Of a stretch of 64,000 nucleotides of DNA, positions 17,676-25,261 are shown one piece after another. This stretch comes from Actinacidiphila cocklensis (GTDB taxonomy: Bacteria > Actinomycetota > Actinomycetes > Streptomycetales > Streptomycetaceae), in NCBI RefSeq assembly GCF_907177275.1, contig NZ_CAJSLV010000051.1, positions 82,301-146,300 of the forward strand. The letters run 5' to 3'. The notes below the pieces were generated by a model that was not told where the DNA came from, made no database searches, and saw only the letters and a list, made by a program, of their open reading frames with translations. The stretch's first letter is position 1, and each line of letters starts with the position of its first letter. A program made the position numbers and the translations under genes.

Positions 17676-18670
17676 GCCGCCACCACCGACCTGCGCCGGA
17701 CCAGCGCCACCAGGAACGGCACCCCGATCAGCGAGGTCATCACCGCCACCGGCACCTCGGACGGCGGGAAGACGATCCGCCCCACCACGTCCGAGACCAG
17801 GATCATCACCGGGCCGAGCAGCGCCGCCATCGGCAGCACCCAGCGGTGGGCGGTGCCGACCAGGGCGCGGGCCAGATGCGGCACCGCCAGGCCGACGAAG
17901 GCGATCGGGCCCGCGGCGGCGACCGCGGCGCCGGTCAGCACGGTGGCCCCGAGCGCGCCGGTCAGCCGCAGCAGCGCCACGTTCTGCCCCAGGCCCTTGG
18001 CGACGTCCTCGCCGAGGGCGAGCGCGTCCAGGCCGCGGGCCATCGCCAGCACCAGCAGCAGGCCGACCGCGAGGAAGGGCCAGATCATCCCGATGATGTC
18101 GGTGTCCCGCCCGGACAGCGAACCGACCTGCCAGAAGCGGTAGGTCTCCAGTGTCTGGGCGTCGGTGGTCAGCACCCCGGACACGACCGAGGCCAGGAAC
18201 GCGTTCATCGCCGCGCCCGCCAGCGCCAGCTTGACCGGTGAGGCCCCGCCCCTGCCGCGGGCGGCGACCGCGTAGACGGCGACGGCTGCCGCTCCGGCGC
18301 CCGCGAAGGCGAACCAGACGTAACCGCTGAGCGTGCCCACCCCGGCGTAGGCGATGGCGCACACCACGCCGAGGGACGCGCCCTGGCTCACCCCGAGGAT
18401 GCCCGGCTCCGCGATCGGGTTGCGTGTGACGCCCTGCATCACGACCCCGGCGACCGCCAGCGCGGCGCCGACCATGATCCCGATCACCGTGCGCGGCACC
18501 CGCAGGCTGCGGACGACCTCGGCGTTCTGGCTGGTGCCTCCGTGCAGCAGCGCGTCGAACACCTGGGACGGCGGTATCTCGCGGCTCCCGACGGCCAGGC
18601 TGAGCAGCACCGCCAGCAGCAGCGCCGCCGTCGCCGCGGCCATCCAGCCGGTGCGGCGGCGCAGGTGCAT
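17672..18670 (-). CDS. Iron-siderophore ABC transporter permease (FecC/FepD type)
   Basis: 332 residues, the first gene of the operon. Motifs match the BtuCD/FecCD permease family: [53 protein letters not shown] and the C-terminal [22 protein letters not shown]. It pairs with the product of the next gene to form the channel. The start is ATG at 18668-18670 with GGAGG just upstream. The iron box at 18718-18736 lies about 48 bp before the start and should repress the operon in iron-replete cells. Confidence 0.95.
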   Translation of the reverse strand: MHLRRRTGWMAAATAALLLAVLLSLAVGSREIPPSQVFDALLHGGTSQNAEVVRSLRVPRTVIGIMVGAALAVAGVVMQGVTRNPIAEPGILGVSQGASLGVVCAIAYAGVGTLSGYVWFAFAGAGAAAVAVYAVAARGRGGASPVKLALAGAAMNAFLASVVSGVLTTDAQTLETYRFWQVGSLSGRDTDIIGMIWPFLAVGLLLVLAMARGLDALALGEDVAKGLGQNVALLRLTGALGATVLTGAAVAAAGPIAFVGLAVPHLARALVGTAHRWVLPMAALLGPVMILVSDVVGRIVFPPSEVPVAVMTSLIGVPFLVALVRRRSVVAA

Positions 18671-18717
18671 GTCGGTCGGTCCTCCGGAGGGCGGCGGCCG
18701 TCTGGCGCCGGGCAGGC

Positions 18718-18736
18718 TTAACTTAGGCTGGGCTAA
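18718..18736 (-). promoter_or_regulatory. Iron box (DmdR/IdeR/DtxR operator) of the siderophore import operon
   Basis: The 19-bp site TTAACTTAGGCTGGGCTAA matches the actinobacterial iron-box consensus TTAGGTTAGGCTAACCTAA at 14 of 19 positions, including the outer TTA/CTAA ends and the central TTAGGCT. It lies upstream of the first permease gene. The DmdR1-type regulator at 48070 is the obvious candidate ligand. Confidence 0.82.
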
Positions 18737-18810
18737 CTATACGGGGTGCCTCCCGGAGCTCCGGGGTGAGGTTGACCCTGCGCGCGGGGCGACCTGTGAC
18801 AATGGGTGCC

Positions 18811-19449
18811 GTGACCAACGATCTCTCCTCCCTTTCGCCGGCTCTCACGGTCGGCTTCGACCTCGACATGACCCTGATCGACTCCCGGCCCGGGATCAAG
18901 GCCGTGTACGACCGGCTCGCGGCGGAGACCGGCGTCTTCATCGACTCCGACCTGGCCGTCACCCGGCTCGGCCCGCCGCTGGACGACGAGTTGGCGAACT
19001 GGTTCCCACGCGACCGGATCCCGGAGGTCGCCGACCGCTACCGCATGCTCTACCCCGACCACGCCATCACCCCCACGCCCGCGATGCCGGGCGCCCCCGA
19101 AGCGGTGGCGGCGGTCCGGGCGGCAGGCGGCCGTCCGGTGGTCGTCACCGCGAAATACGGTCCCAACGCCGAGCTTCACCTCGCCCATGTCGGCATCGAG
19201 GCGGAACTGCGCGGCTGGCTGTGGGCGGAGGCCAAGGCCGAGGCGCTGATCGAGTGGGGTGCGACCGTCTACGTCGGCGACCACACCGGGGACGTGCGGG
19301 GCGCGCGCAAGGCGGGCGCGCTGTCGGTGGCGGTGGCCACCGGGCCGTGCAGCGCGGCGGAGCTGCGGGCGGCGGGGGCCGATGTCGTACTCGCCTCCCT
19401 CACAGAATTTCCCGGCTGGCTCGCCGCCCACACCTCGGCAGCGGCCTGA
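18811..19449 (+). CDS. HAD family hydrolase
   Basis: 212 residues. The catalytic motif I is GFDLDMTLIDS (about 14-24; nucleophile Asp in DLD, acid Asp in DMT), motif II is VVVTAK and motif III/IV is VYVGDHTGDVRGAR. This is a phosphatase-like HAD fold close to phosphoglycolate phosphatases; the substrate is unknown. The start is taken as GTG 18811, because GACAAT (18798-18803) sits 7 nt upstream as a leaderless -10 box. ATG at 18802 would add three residues and is the alternative. Confidence 0.9.
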   Translation: MTNDLSSLSPALTVGFDLDMTLIDSRPGIKAVYDRLAAETGVFIDSDLAVTRLGPPLDDELANWFPRDRIPEVADRYRMLYPDHAITPTPAMPGAPEAVAAVRAAGGRPVVVTAKYGPNAELHLAHVGIEAELRGWLWAEAKAEALIEWGATVYVGDHTGDVRGARKAGALSVAVATGPCSAAELRAAGADVVLASLTEFPGWLAAHTSAAA

Positions 19450-19458
19450 CCTTCGGAT

Positions 19459-19698
19459 TCACGCCTGTGGGTGACCCTCGGGCCGCCGCTGCGCGAGTGC
19501 CGATCGCAGGAGGCCCAGCAGCGCGAGGGCGAGCCCGACCCCCATCAGCATCGACACGAAGTAGGCGGGTGTCGGCAGCCGGTGGGTGCCCAGCAGCAGC
19601 GGCGCGACCGTCGCCAGCGTGCCGGCCGCCCCGACGAGGAAGACGATCGCGCCGATCCTGACGAGCAGGTCACCGGCGCCCATGGTTTGTTTGCTCAC
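19459..19698 (-). CDS. Small membrane protein, 79 residues
   Basis: The protein has two hydrophobic helices (LLVRIGAIVFLVGAAGTLATVAP without its basic edge, and FVSMLMGVGLALALLGLL) joined by a short loop and ends in a basic tail. Function is unknown. GTG at 19696-19698 is chosen as start because TACCCT lies exactly 6 nt upstream (19705-19710), the leaderless pattern. ATG at 19681-19683 is an alternative. The gene is convergent with the HAD hydrolase gene. Confidence 0.72.
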   Translation of the reverse strand: MSKQTMGAGDLLVRIGAIVFLVGAAGTLATVAPLLLGTHRLPTPAYFVSMLMGVGLALALLGLLRSALAQRRPEGHPQA

Positions 19699-19751
19699 CG
19701 GACAAGGGTAGGTCCGTGCTGTGGGGCGCGAGCAAACGGGACCTCGCCGTC

Positions 19752-19779
19752 TTGTCACACAGCACCTGGCCATTAGCCT
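19752..19779 (+). promoter_or_regulatory. Promoter of the cold-shock gene
   Basis: TTGTCA (19752-19757) and TAGCCT (19774-19779) are separated by 16 bp and resemble the main vegetative promoter class. Transcription would begin near 19786, at the foot of the hairpin at 19787-19809. Confidence 0.6.
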
Positions 19780-19786
19780 TGGTGTC

Positions 19787-19809
19787 AGCGGGTCTCCGGT
19801 GGACCCGCT
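19787..19809 (+). promoter_or_regulatory. 5' UTR hairpin of the cold-shock gene
   Basis: AGCGGGTC pairs perfectly with GACCCGCT around a 7-nt loop, at the predicted 5' end of the mRNA. It could stabilise the transcript or respond to temperature; that role is inference. Confidence 0.5.
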
Positions 19810-19855
19810 GCTGTCTTATTCAGAGCGGTTTCGAGCAATGAGGACGAGGTCGGAC

Positions 19856-20239
19856 GTGCCTACCGGCAAGGTCAAGTGGTTCAACAGCGAGAAGGGCTTC
19901 GGCTTTCTCTCCCGCGATGACGGCGGCGATGTCTTCGTGCACTCCTCCGTGCTGCCTGACGGGGTCGCCGCGCTCAAGCCCGGCCAGCGCGTGGAATTCG
20001 GTGTCGTCGCGGGCCAGCGTGGTGACCAGGCGCTCTCGGTGACGCTGCTGGACCCCGCGCCCTCGGTCGCCGCGGCACAGCGCCGCAAGCCCGATGAGCT
20101 GCTGCCGATCGTCCAGGACCTCACCACGCTGCTCGAAGACGTCGCCAGGTCGCTGCAGCGCGGCCGCTATCCGGACAAGGCCCACGGACACAAGATCGCC
20201 TCCGTGCTGCGAGTGGTCGCCGACCAGCTCGACGTTTAG
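19856..20239 (+). CDS. Cold-shock domain protein with C-terminal extension
   Basis: 127 residues, about twice the length of a simple CspA protein. Residues 1-66 form the nucleic-acid-binding cold-shock domain, with RNP1-like KGFGFL (13-18) and RNP2-like VFVHSS (26-31). The remaining 60 residues are helical and charged (DLTTLLEDVARSLQRGRYPDK) and are not part of the usual fold. It should bind single-stranded RNA or DNA. The start is GTG 19856 with GAGG upstream. A strong terminator follows the gene. Confidence 0.93.
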   Translation: MPTGKVKWFNSEKGFGFLSRDDGGDVFVHSSVLPDGVAALKPGQRVEFGVVAGQRGDQALSVTLLDPAPSVAAAQRRKPDELLPIVQDLTTLLEDVARSLQRGRYPDKAHGHKIASVLRVVADQLDV

Positions 20240-20284
20240 GGGCGCGTGCCCGACCGCGAACGGGTAACGGCGCACAAGCCGCCA

Positions 20285-20336
20285 GGCGGCGCTTTGCCGG
20301 AGGTCCATCTTCCGGTAAAGCGCCGCCCGCGTTTTT
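20285..20336. terminator. Intrinsic terminator between the cold-shock gene and mqnD
   Basis: Positions 20285-20301 pair with 20311-20327 (17 bp, one G-T wobble) around a 9-nt loop, followed by TTTTT at 20332-20336. It serves the rightward cold-shock gene and lies 31 bp past the mqnD stop, so the stem may also act on the leftward transcript. Confidence 0.88.
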
Positions 20337-20366
20337 CCGCGCCCCGCGAATGCCGGGGCAATGTTT

Positions 20367-21260
20367 TCAGAAAGCCAGCGCGTCCGCGCCCAGCGGAGGC
20401 ACGAGTCCTTCGGCGGCCGCACGAGTGAGCAGTCCGCGTACGGCGGCGTATCCGTCCGCACCGAGGTCGGCGGTGAATTCGTTCACGTACAGGCCGATGT
20501 GCTGGTCGGCGACCGCCGGGTCCATCTCCTGGGAATGCGCCAGCACATAGTCCCGCGAGGCGGTCGGGTCGTCCCAGGCCATGCGGACCGAGGCGCGGGC
20601 CGCGTCGGCGAGGGCGTGCAGCCGCTCCTTGCCCAGCGAGCGGCGGGCGATGATCGCGCCGAGCGGGATGGGCAGCCCCGTGGTGGCCTCCCAGTGCTCG
20701 CCCATGTCGGCGAGCTTGTGCAGCCCGTAGTTCTGGTACGTGAAGCGGGCCTCGTGGATCACCAGCCCGGCGTCCACCCGGCCGTCCCGCACCGCCGGCA
20801 TGATCTCGTGGAAGGGCATCACCACGATCTCCCCGACACCGCCGTCGAGCTCGGCCGCGGCCCACAGCCGGAAGAGCAGATACGCCGTCGAGCGCTCGCT
20901 CGGCACCGCGACCTTCCGGCCCGCCAGGTCCGTGCCCGGCTCCCGGGTGAGCACCAGCGGCCCGCAGCCGCGCCCCAGCGCCCCGCCGCAGGGCAGCAGC
21001 GCCCAGTCGTCGAGCACCCACGGCAGCACCGCGTAGGACACCTTCAGCACGTCGAGCTCGCCGCGCTCCGCCATGCCGTTGGTGATGTCGATGTCGGCGA
21101 AGGTCACGTCGAGCGGCGGCGCGCCGGGCACCAGCCCGTGCGCCCACGCGTGGAAGACGAAGGTGTCGTTGGGACAGGGGGAGTACGCGATCCGCAGCGC
21201 GTCCGTACCGCCGCCGCTTTCCGCCGTACCGGTGCCGCCGCTGCTCTCAGGTGCCGTCAT
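20367..21260 (-). CDS. mqnD: 1,4-dihydroxy-6-naphthoate synthase MqnD
   Basis: 297 residues. It converts cyclic dehypoxanthine futalosine to 1,4-dihydroxy-6-naphthoate in the futalosine route to menaquinone. Characteristic parts are the opening IAYSPCPNDTFVFHAWAHG, the ITNG segment, and VIHEARFTYQNYGLHKLADMG in the middle; it has a periplasmic-binding-like fold. The first 22 residues are a variable Ser/Gly leader. The ATG at 21258-21260 overlaps the end of mqnB by 14 bp, so the two are co-translated from one mRNA. ATG at 21272 would add four residues. Confidence 0.95.
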   Translation of the reverse strand: MTAPESSGGTGTAESGGGTDALRIAYSPCPNDTFVFHAWAHGLVPGAPPLDVTFADIDITNGMAERGELDVLKVSYAVLPWVLDDWALLPCGGALGRGCGPLVLTREPGTDLAGRKVAVPSERSTAYLLFRLWAAAELDGGVGEIVVMPFHEIMPAVRDGRVDAGLVIHEARFTYQNYGLHKLADMGEHWEATTGLPIPLGAIIARRSLGKERLHALADAARASVRMAWDDPTASRDYVLAHSQEMDPAVADQHIGLYVNEFTADLGADGYAAVRGLLTRAAAEGLVPPLGADALAF

Positions 21261-21942
21261 GTGCTGCCTCAACCTCCAGTACGCCGGGGAGCTTCCCGAA
21301 CGCCGACGTCAGCGCCGCCAGCGCCTCGCCGATCCGCCAGGCCGCGCGGTCCCGCGGGCCGACCGCGTTGGAGACGGCGCGGATCTCCAGCACGGGGAAG
21401 TCGAAGAAGGCCGCCGCCTCCGCCACCCCGAAGCCCTCCATCGCCTCGGCCACCGCGCCCGGGTGACGGCCGGCCAGCTCCGCGGCCCGCTCGGCGGTGC
21501 CGGTGACCGTGCTGACCGTCAGCACCGGCCCGTAGGCGGCGGCGAGCGCGTCGGCGACACTCCGGCTGAGCCCGGCGGGCGGGCGGTGCTCCGAGCGGCC
21601 GAAGCCCAGCTCGGCGACCGGGGCGAAGCCCTCGGCGGTCTGCGCGCCGAGGTCGGCCGCCACGATCGTCTCGGCGACGGCGAGCGAGCCGACCGGCGCC
21701 GCGGGTGCGAAGCCGCCGCCGATGCCCGCGGAGATCACCAGGCCGGGGTGCCAGCGCTCGACCGTCAGCTTCTCCATCAGGGCGTACATCGTGCCGGCCG
21801 CGGCCGCCGCGGGGCCGACGCCGACCGTGACCGCCTCGAAGCCGCTGCCGGCCCTGCCCGCGGCCGCCAGGCCCGCCGCGACGGCGTCCCGCTCGGCGTC
21901 GACCGCGGTCAGCACCAGCACGTGCCTGCGGCGGGCGCGCAC
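21247..21942 (-). CDS. mqnB: Futalosine hydrolase MqnB
   Basis: 231 residues of the nucleoside phosphorylase/hydrolase fold. It removes hypoxanthine from futalosine to give dehypoxanthine futalosine. Visible family features are GVGPAAAAAGT, ISAGIGGGFAP and the C-terminal AMEGFGVAEAAAFFDFP (catalytic Glu-Met-Glu-like AMEG) with ISNA-like RAVSNAVGPRDR. The start is GTG at 21942, only 4 bp past the end of the DUF2771 gene, implying an operon of DUF2771-mqnB-mqnD. With mqnD it shows menaquinone is made through futalosine here; mqnA and mqnC must lie elsewhere. Confidence 0.94.
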   Translation of the reverse strand: MRARRRHVLVLTAVDAERDAVAAGLAAAGRAGSGFEAVTVGVGPAAAAAGTMYALMEKLTVERWHPGLVISAGIGGGFAPAAPVGSLAVAETIVAADLGAQTAEGFAPVAELGFGRSEHRPPAGLSRSVADALAAAYGPVLTVSTVTGTAERAAELAGRHPGAVAEAMEGFGVAEAAAFFDFPVLEIRAVSNAVGPRDRAAWRIGEALAALTSAFGKLPGVLEVEAAHDGT

Positions 21943-21946
21943 CGGG

Positions 21947-22438
21947 CTACTTGCCCCTGATCAGGTTGAACTGGATGACGCGGAAGGAGGCCTCGCCGCT
22001 GGTGTCGGCCGACTCCACGATGTTCAGCGTCACCTGCTTGGCGGTGGTCGTCCCGCCGGTCTGCTGGTCCTGGGTGTTGAACAGCTGCTCGCTGTCCACC
22101 GACCAGTACGTCTTGTCCTTGAGCGGCTCCGGCGTGACCAGGGTGGTGCCCGCCGCGATCAGCCAGCCCTTCTTCGCGATCGAGGGGTCGACCCCGATCC
22201 GCACCTGGTCGCCGACGGGCACGGTGATGTGGTGCGTGGGGATGCCCTGGAGGCACGCGAGGAACGCCACCTGCGGGAGCTTCTTGCCGTCGTTGTAGCA
22301 CTTGTCCGCGGCCTCCGCCTGCACGGTCTTGCTGCCCACGGTCACGGTCGCCATGGCGGTCGGCTTGTCGCAGGCGGTGAGGACGACAAGCCCGAGGGAG
22401 AGGGCACCGATGGTGGTGGCAGCGCGGCGAATGCTCAT
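21947..22438 (-). CDS. DUF2771 family lipoprotein
   Basis: 163 residues. The signal peptide ends in the lipobox VLTAC with Cys23. The rest is a small secreted domain (TVTVGSKTVQAEAADKCYND) typical of the actinobacterial DUF2771 family, whose function is unknown. It is the first gene of a leftward group with mqnB and mqnD. TAGCCT (22445-22450) lies 6 nt before the ATG, so the mRNA is probably leaderless. Confidence 0.88.
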   Translation of the reverse strand: MSIRRAATTIGALSLGLVVLTACDKPTAMATVTVGSKTVQAEAADKCYNDGKKLPQVAFLACLQGIPTHHITVPVGDQVRIGVDPSIAKKGWLIAAGTTLVTPEPLKDKTYWSVDSEQLFNTQDQQTGGTTTAKQVTLNIVESADTSGEASFRVIQFNLIRGK

Positions 22439-22544
22439 GGCAGGAGGCTACCGGGCGGTCGCCCCCAGTCCGCGCGGGGGTGCGCGTGTCCCCAGGTGGG
22501 GCGCCCGCACCGGTGGACGGCGGCAGACCCGTACGGGTTACGCC

Positions 22545-22585
22545 GTCGCACATTGCCGCGCCCGCGCCGCCCGCGGCACATTGCC
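22545..22585. repeat. Two copies of the GGCAATGTGCC-type element
   Basis: GCACATTGCC at 22548-22557 and the full GGCACATTGCC at 22575-22585, in the same orientation, inside the 192-bp gap between the DUF2771 and MFS genes. The element recurs in other gaps of this window. Confidence 0.65.
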
Positions 22586-22630
22586 GGGCGTTTTCGGCCA
22601 CGCGAGGCTCCCTGCTGCGCCACGCCCCGG

Positions 22631-24007
22631 CTACGCCACGCGCGCGCGGGCAGAAGTGCCGCGCCGGGCGGAGCCGAGCAGACCGCGTGCGGACACCAGG
22701 AAGGCCACGAGTACCAGGCCCGCCGCGCACGCCATGCCCAGCGGGCCGTTCAGCGGCAGCAGTATGCCGAGGCCGCCGCCCACCACCCAGGACAGCTGGA
22801 GCGCGGTCTCGGAGCGGGCGAAGGCAGACGTCCGCACCAGCTCCGGCACATCGCGCTGGATCAGCGCGTCCAGCGACAGCTTCGCCAGCGCCTGCGAGAT
22901 ACCGGCCACCGCGGTCAGCGTGGCGACGGTGATCAGGCTGTACCAGCCGGCCGCTATCGTCGCCGCGCTCAGCGCGCAGATGAGCACCGTGGCGATGATC
23001 ACCTCGGGGCCGCGGGCCTTCAGCCAGGCGCCGAGCGCGGTGCCGAAGGCGTTCCCGACACCCGCCGCGACACCCACCACACCCAGTGACATGGCAGGCG
23101 TCAGCCCGCCGAGCGGGTGCTCGCGCATCATGAAGGCCAGGAACATCGTCAGGAAGCCGGACAGCGACCGCAGCCCGCCGTTGCCCTGGAGGGCGTGCAG
23201 CACCGACGAGCCGACGCCCAGCAGCCCCGGTTTGCGGCCCGGAATGCCGGACGGCTCCGGCGGCGCCTCCTCGTCGGCCGACAGGCGCACCCGCTGCTCG
23301 CCGCGGGCCGAGTCGACCTTGCCGGGCAGCGAGAGCGACAGCAGCGCGCCGCAGATGAAGACCACGAAAGCGCCGTAGAGCGGCCACTGCGGCCCGATCA
23401 CGTTCAGCCCGGCAGCCACCGGCGCCGCGACCGCGGTGGCCAGCAGGCCGGACAGGGTGACCCGGGAATTGGCCTTCACCAGCGTCGTCCGCCCCGGCAG
23501 CAGCCGTGGCACCACCGCGCTGCGGACCACGCCGTACGCCTTCGACGCCACCAGGACGCCGAGCGCCGCCGGATACAGGCCCAGCCCAGCGGTCGAGATC
23601 ACCCCGGCCATCGTCCAGGCCAGCACGGCTCTGGCCATCATCGCCATCGCCATCGCGGCCCTGCGGCCGTGCTGGAGCCGGTCGAGCAGCGGGCCGATCA
23701 CCGGTGCGAGCAGCGCGAAGGGCGCCATCGTCACCAGCAGGTACAGCGCGACCCGGCCGCGGGCCTCGCCGCTGGGCACCGAGAAGAAGACGGTGCTGGC
23801 GAGCGCGACCGTGATCATCATGTCGCCGGCGGAATTCACCGCATGCAGCTCGATCAGTTTGGCCAGGCCGGACTCGCCCGCGCCTCCGGCATGTGTCGTA
23901 CGCCGGATACGCCTGCGCAGCCAGCCGGCCGGTCCCCCCACGCCGTGCACGAGGGCGCGACCGGCTCTGCGCGCAGGCCCTCGGGCGGTGGTCGTGGTTC
24001 TTGCCAT
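22631..24007 (-). CDS. MFS transporter
   Basis: 458 residues with about 11-12 membrane helices after a 50-residue basic cytoplasmic leader (ARTTTTARGPARRAGR). Sections such as TVFFSVPSGEARGRVALYLLVTMAP without charged breaks and GPLLDRLQHGRRAAMA (the loop 2-3 motif) mark the major facilitator superfamily. The substrate is unknown. A Pro/Glu-rich central loop (DEEAPPEPSGIPGRKPG) separates the halves. The ATG at 24005-24007 is favoured over an upstream one because CAGGAT lies 6 nt before it. Divergent from the DUF3027 gene. Confidence 0.9.
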   Translation of the reverse strand: MARTTTTARGPARRAGRALVHGVGGPAGWLRRRIRRTTHAGGAGESGLAKLIELHAVNSAGDMMITVALASTVFFSVPSGEARGRVALYLLVTMAPFALLAPVIGPLLDRLQHGRRAAMAMAMMARAVLAWTMAGVISTAGLGLYPAALGVLVASKAYGVVRSAVVPRLLPGRTTLVKANSRVTLSGLLATAVAAPVAAGLNVIGPQWPLYGAFVVFICGALLSLSLPGKVDSARGEQRVRLSADEEAPPEPSGIPGRKPGLLGVGSSVLHALQGNGGLRSLSGFLTMFLAFMMREHPLGGLTPAMSLGVVGVAAGVGNAFGTALGAWLKARGPEVIIATVLICALSAATIAAGWYSLITVATLTAVAGISQALAKLSLDALIQRDVPELVRTSAFARSETALQLSWVVGGGLGILLPLNGPLGMACAAGLVLVAFLVSARGLLGSARRGTSARARVA

Positions 24008-24255
24008 GACGCAATCCTGCCCCAAACGGAAGTCGGCTCACCCCCTCCTTTGCGGGCGTGGTGCGCACAGGTACCGTGCGATCACGCAGAATGGGTGGCA
24101 ACAGGTGCGCCCGAGGACGCTCGGGCAGGACCGGATGAGGCAGGGAACGTAGGCGTCGAAGCGGTCCGCAGGTCCGCTCCGCTGCAACTCTCCGCGTCGG
24201 GTCCTTCCGCCCGCGAGCGCACACGTGAGACGGCGTAGAGAGAGAAACGATTTCT

Positions 24256-25158
24256 GTGAGTGCAGCGATGCGAAGCCGTACCCCTGACCGCCTGTGCGCC
24301 GAGGCCGTCGACGTAGCGAGGGCGGTCACGCTGGAGGCGGCGGGGCCGCAGTCGGTCGGCGAGCACCTCGGGGTCGCTGCGGAGGGCGACCGGGTCGTCA
24401 CGCACTTCTTCGCCTGTACCGAGCCCGCGTACCGAGGCTGGCGCTGGGCCACCACCCTGGCCAGGGCGTCCCGCGCCAAGGTCGTGACCATCGACGAGAC
24501 GGTGCTGCTGCCCGGCGAGGACGCCGTCCTCGCGCCGGAGTGGGTGCCGTGGAGCGAACGGCTGCGGCCCGGCGACATGGGTCCTGGCGACCTGCTGCCG
24601 ACCGAGGCGGACGACCTGCGCCTGGAACCGGGCTGGACCGGTGACGACGAGCCGCCGGCCGGCGAGCCCGGCGCGGAGGTCGAAGGGGTCGAGGAGGACG
24701 CCGACGTCGTCGTGCCGTCCGTGGCGACGATCGGCTCGATCGCCGGCCAGCTCGGCATGGGGCGCCCCCGGGTGCTGTCCCGCTACGGGCTGCACGCCGC
24801 CGCCGACCGCTGGGACGAGCAGTTCGGACCCAAGTCGACGATGGCGCAGGCCGCCCCCGCCAACTGCGTCAGCTGCGGCTTCCTGGTGCCGATCGCCGGC
24901 TCGCTCAGCCAGGCCTTCGGGGTCTGCGCCAACGAGTTCTCGCCGGCCGACGGCCGCCTGGTCTCGCTCGGCTACGGCTGCGGCGGCCACTCCGAGGCCG
25001 CGGTCATGCCGCGTCCCCCGCAGCCCGCCCCGATGGTCCTCGACGAGCTGCACGACACCGACCCGCTCGCCCTGCACCCCGCCGAGGCCGCGGCAATGGA
25101 CGACGGCGCGGCAATGGACGCAGCCGAGGCCGATGGGGAGGACCCGGGCGGCTCCTGA
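24256..25158 (+). CDS. DUF3027 domain protein
   Basis: 300 residues. It belongs to an actinobacterial family of unknown function (DUF3027). The N-terminal half has HFFACTEPAYRGWRWATTLARA, and the C-terminal half has the CxxC pair NCVSCGFLVPI (Cys near 204 and 207) and GYGCGGHSEA, possibly a metal site. The last 40 residues are acidic and low-complexity. The start is GTG 24256; the purine-rich GAGAGAG upstream is a weak ribosome site. It lies 103 bp before the sacsin-like ATPase gene on the same strand, and the two may be co-transcribed. Confidence 0.88.
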   Translation: MSAAMRSRTPDRLCAEAVDVARAVTLEAAGPQSVGEHLGVAAEGDRVVTHFFACTEPAYRGWRWATTLARASRAKVVTIDETVLLPGEDAVLAPEWVPWSERLRPGDMGPGDLLPTEADDLRLEPGWTGDDEPPAGEPGAEVEGVEEDADVVVPSVATIGSIAGQLGMGRPRVLSRYGLHAAADRWDEQFGPKSTMAQAAPANCVSCGFLVPIAGSLSQAFGVCANEFSPADGRLVSLGYGCGGHSEAAVMPRPPQPAPMVLDELHDTDPLALHPAEAAAMDDGAAMDAAEADGEDPGGS

Positions 25159-25261
25159 CGCCCGCGCCCTCCCCGGGGCGCGGGATGAAGGGCACGCCGA
25201 ATGGCGGTACGGTCACCGTGCACTGCCCTCAGGGGCGTACTCGGCGAGCGAAGGACCGCAC

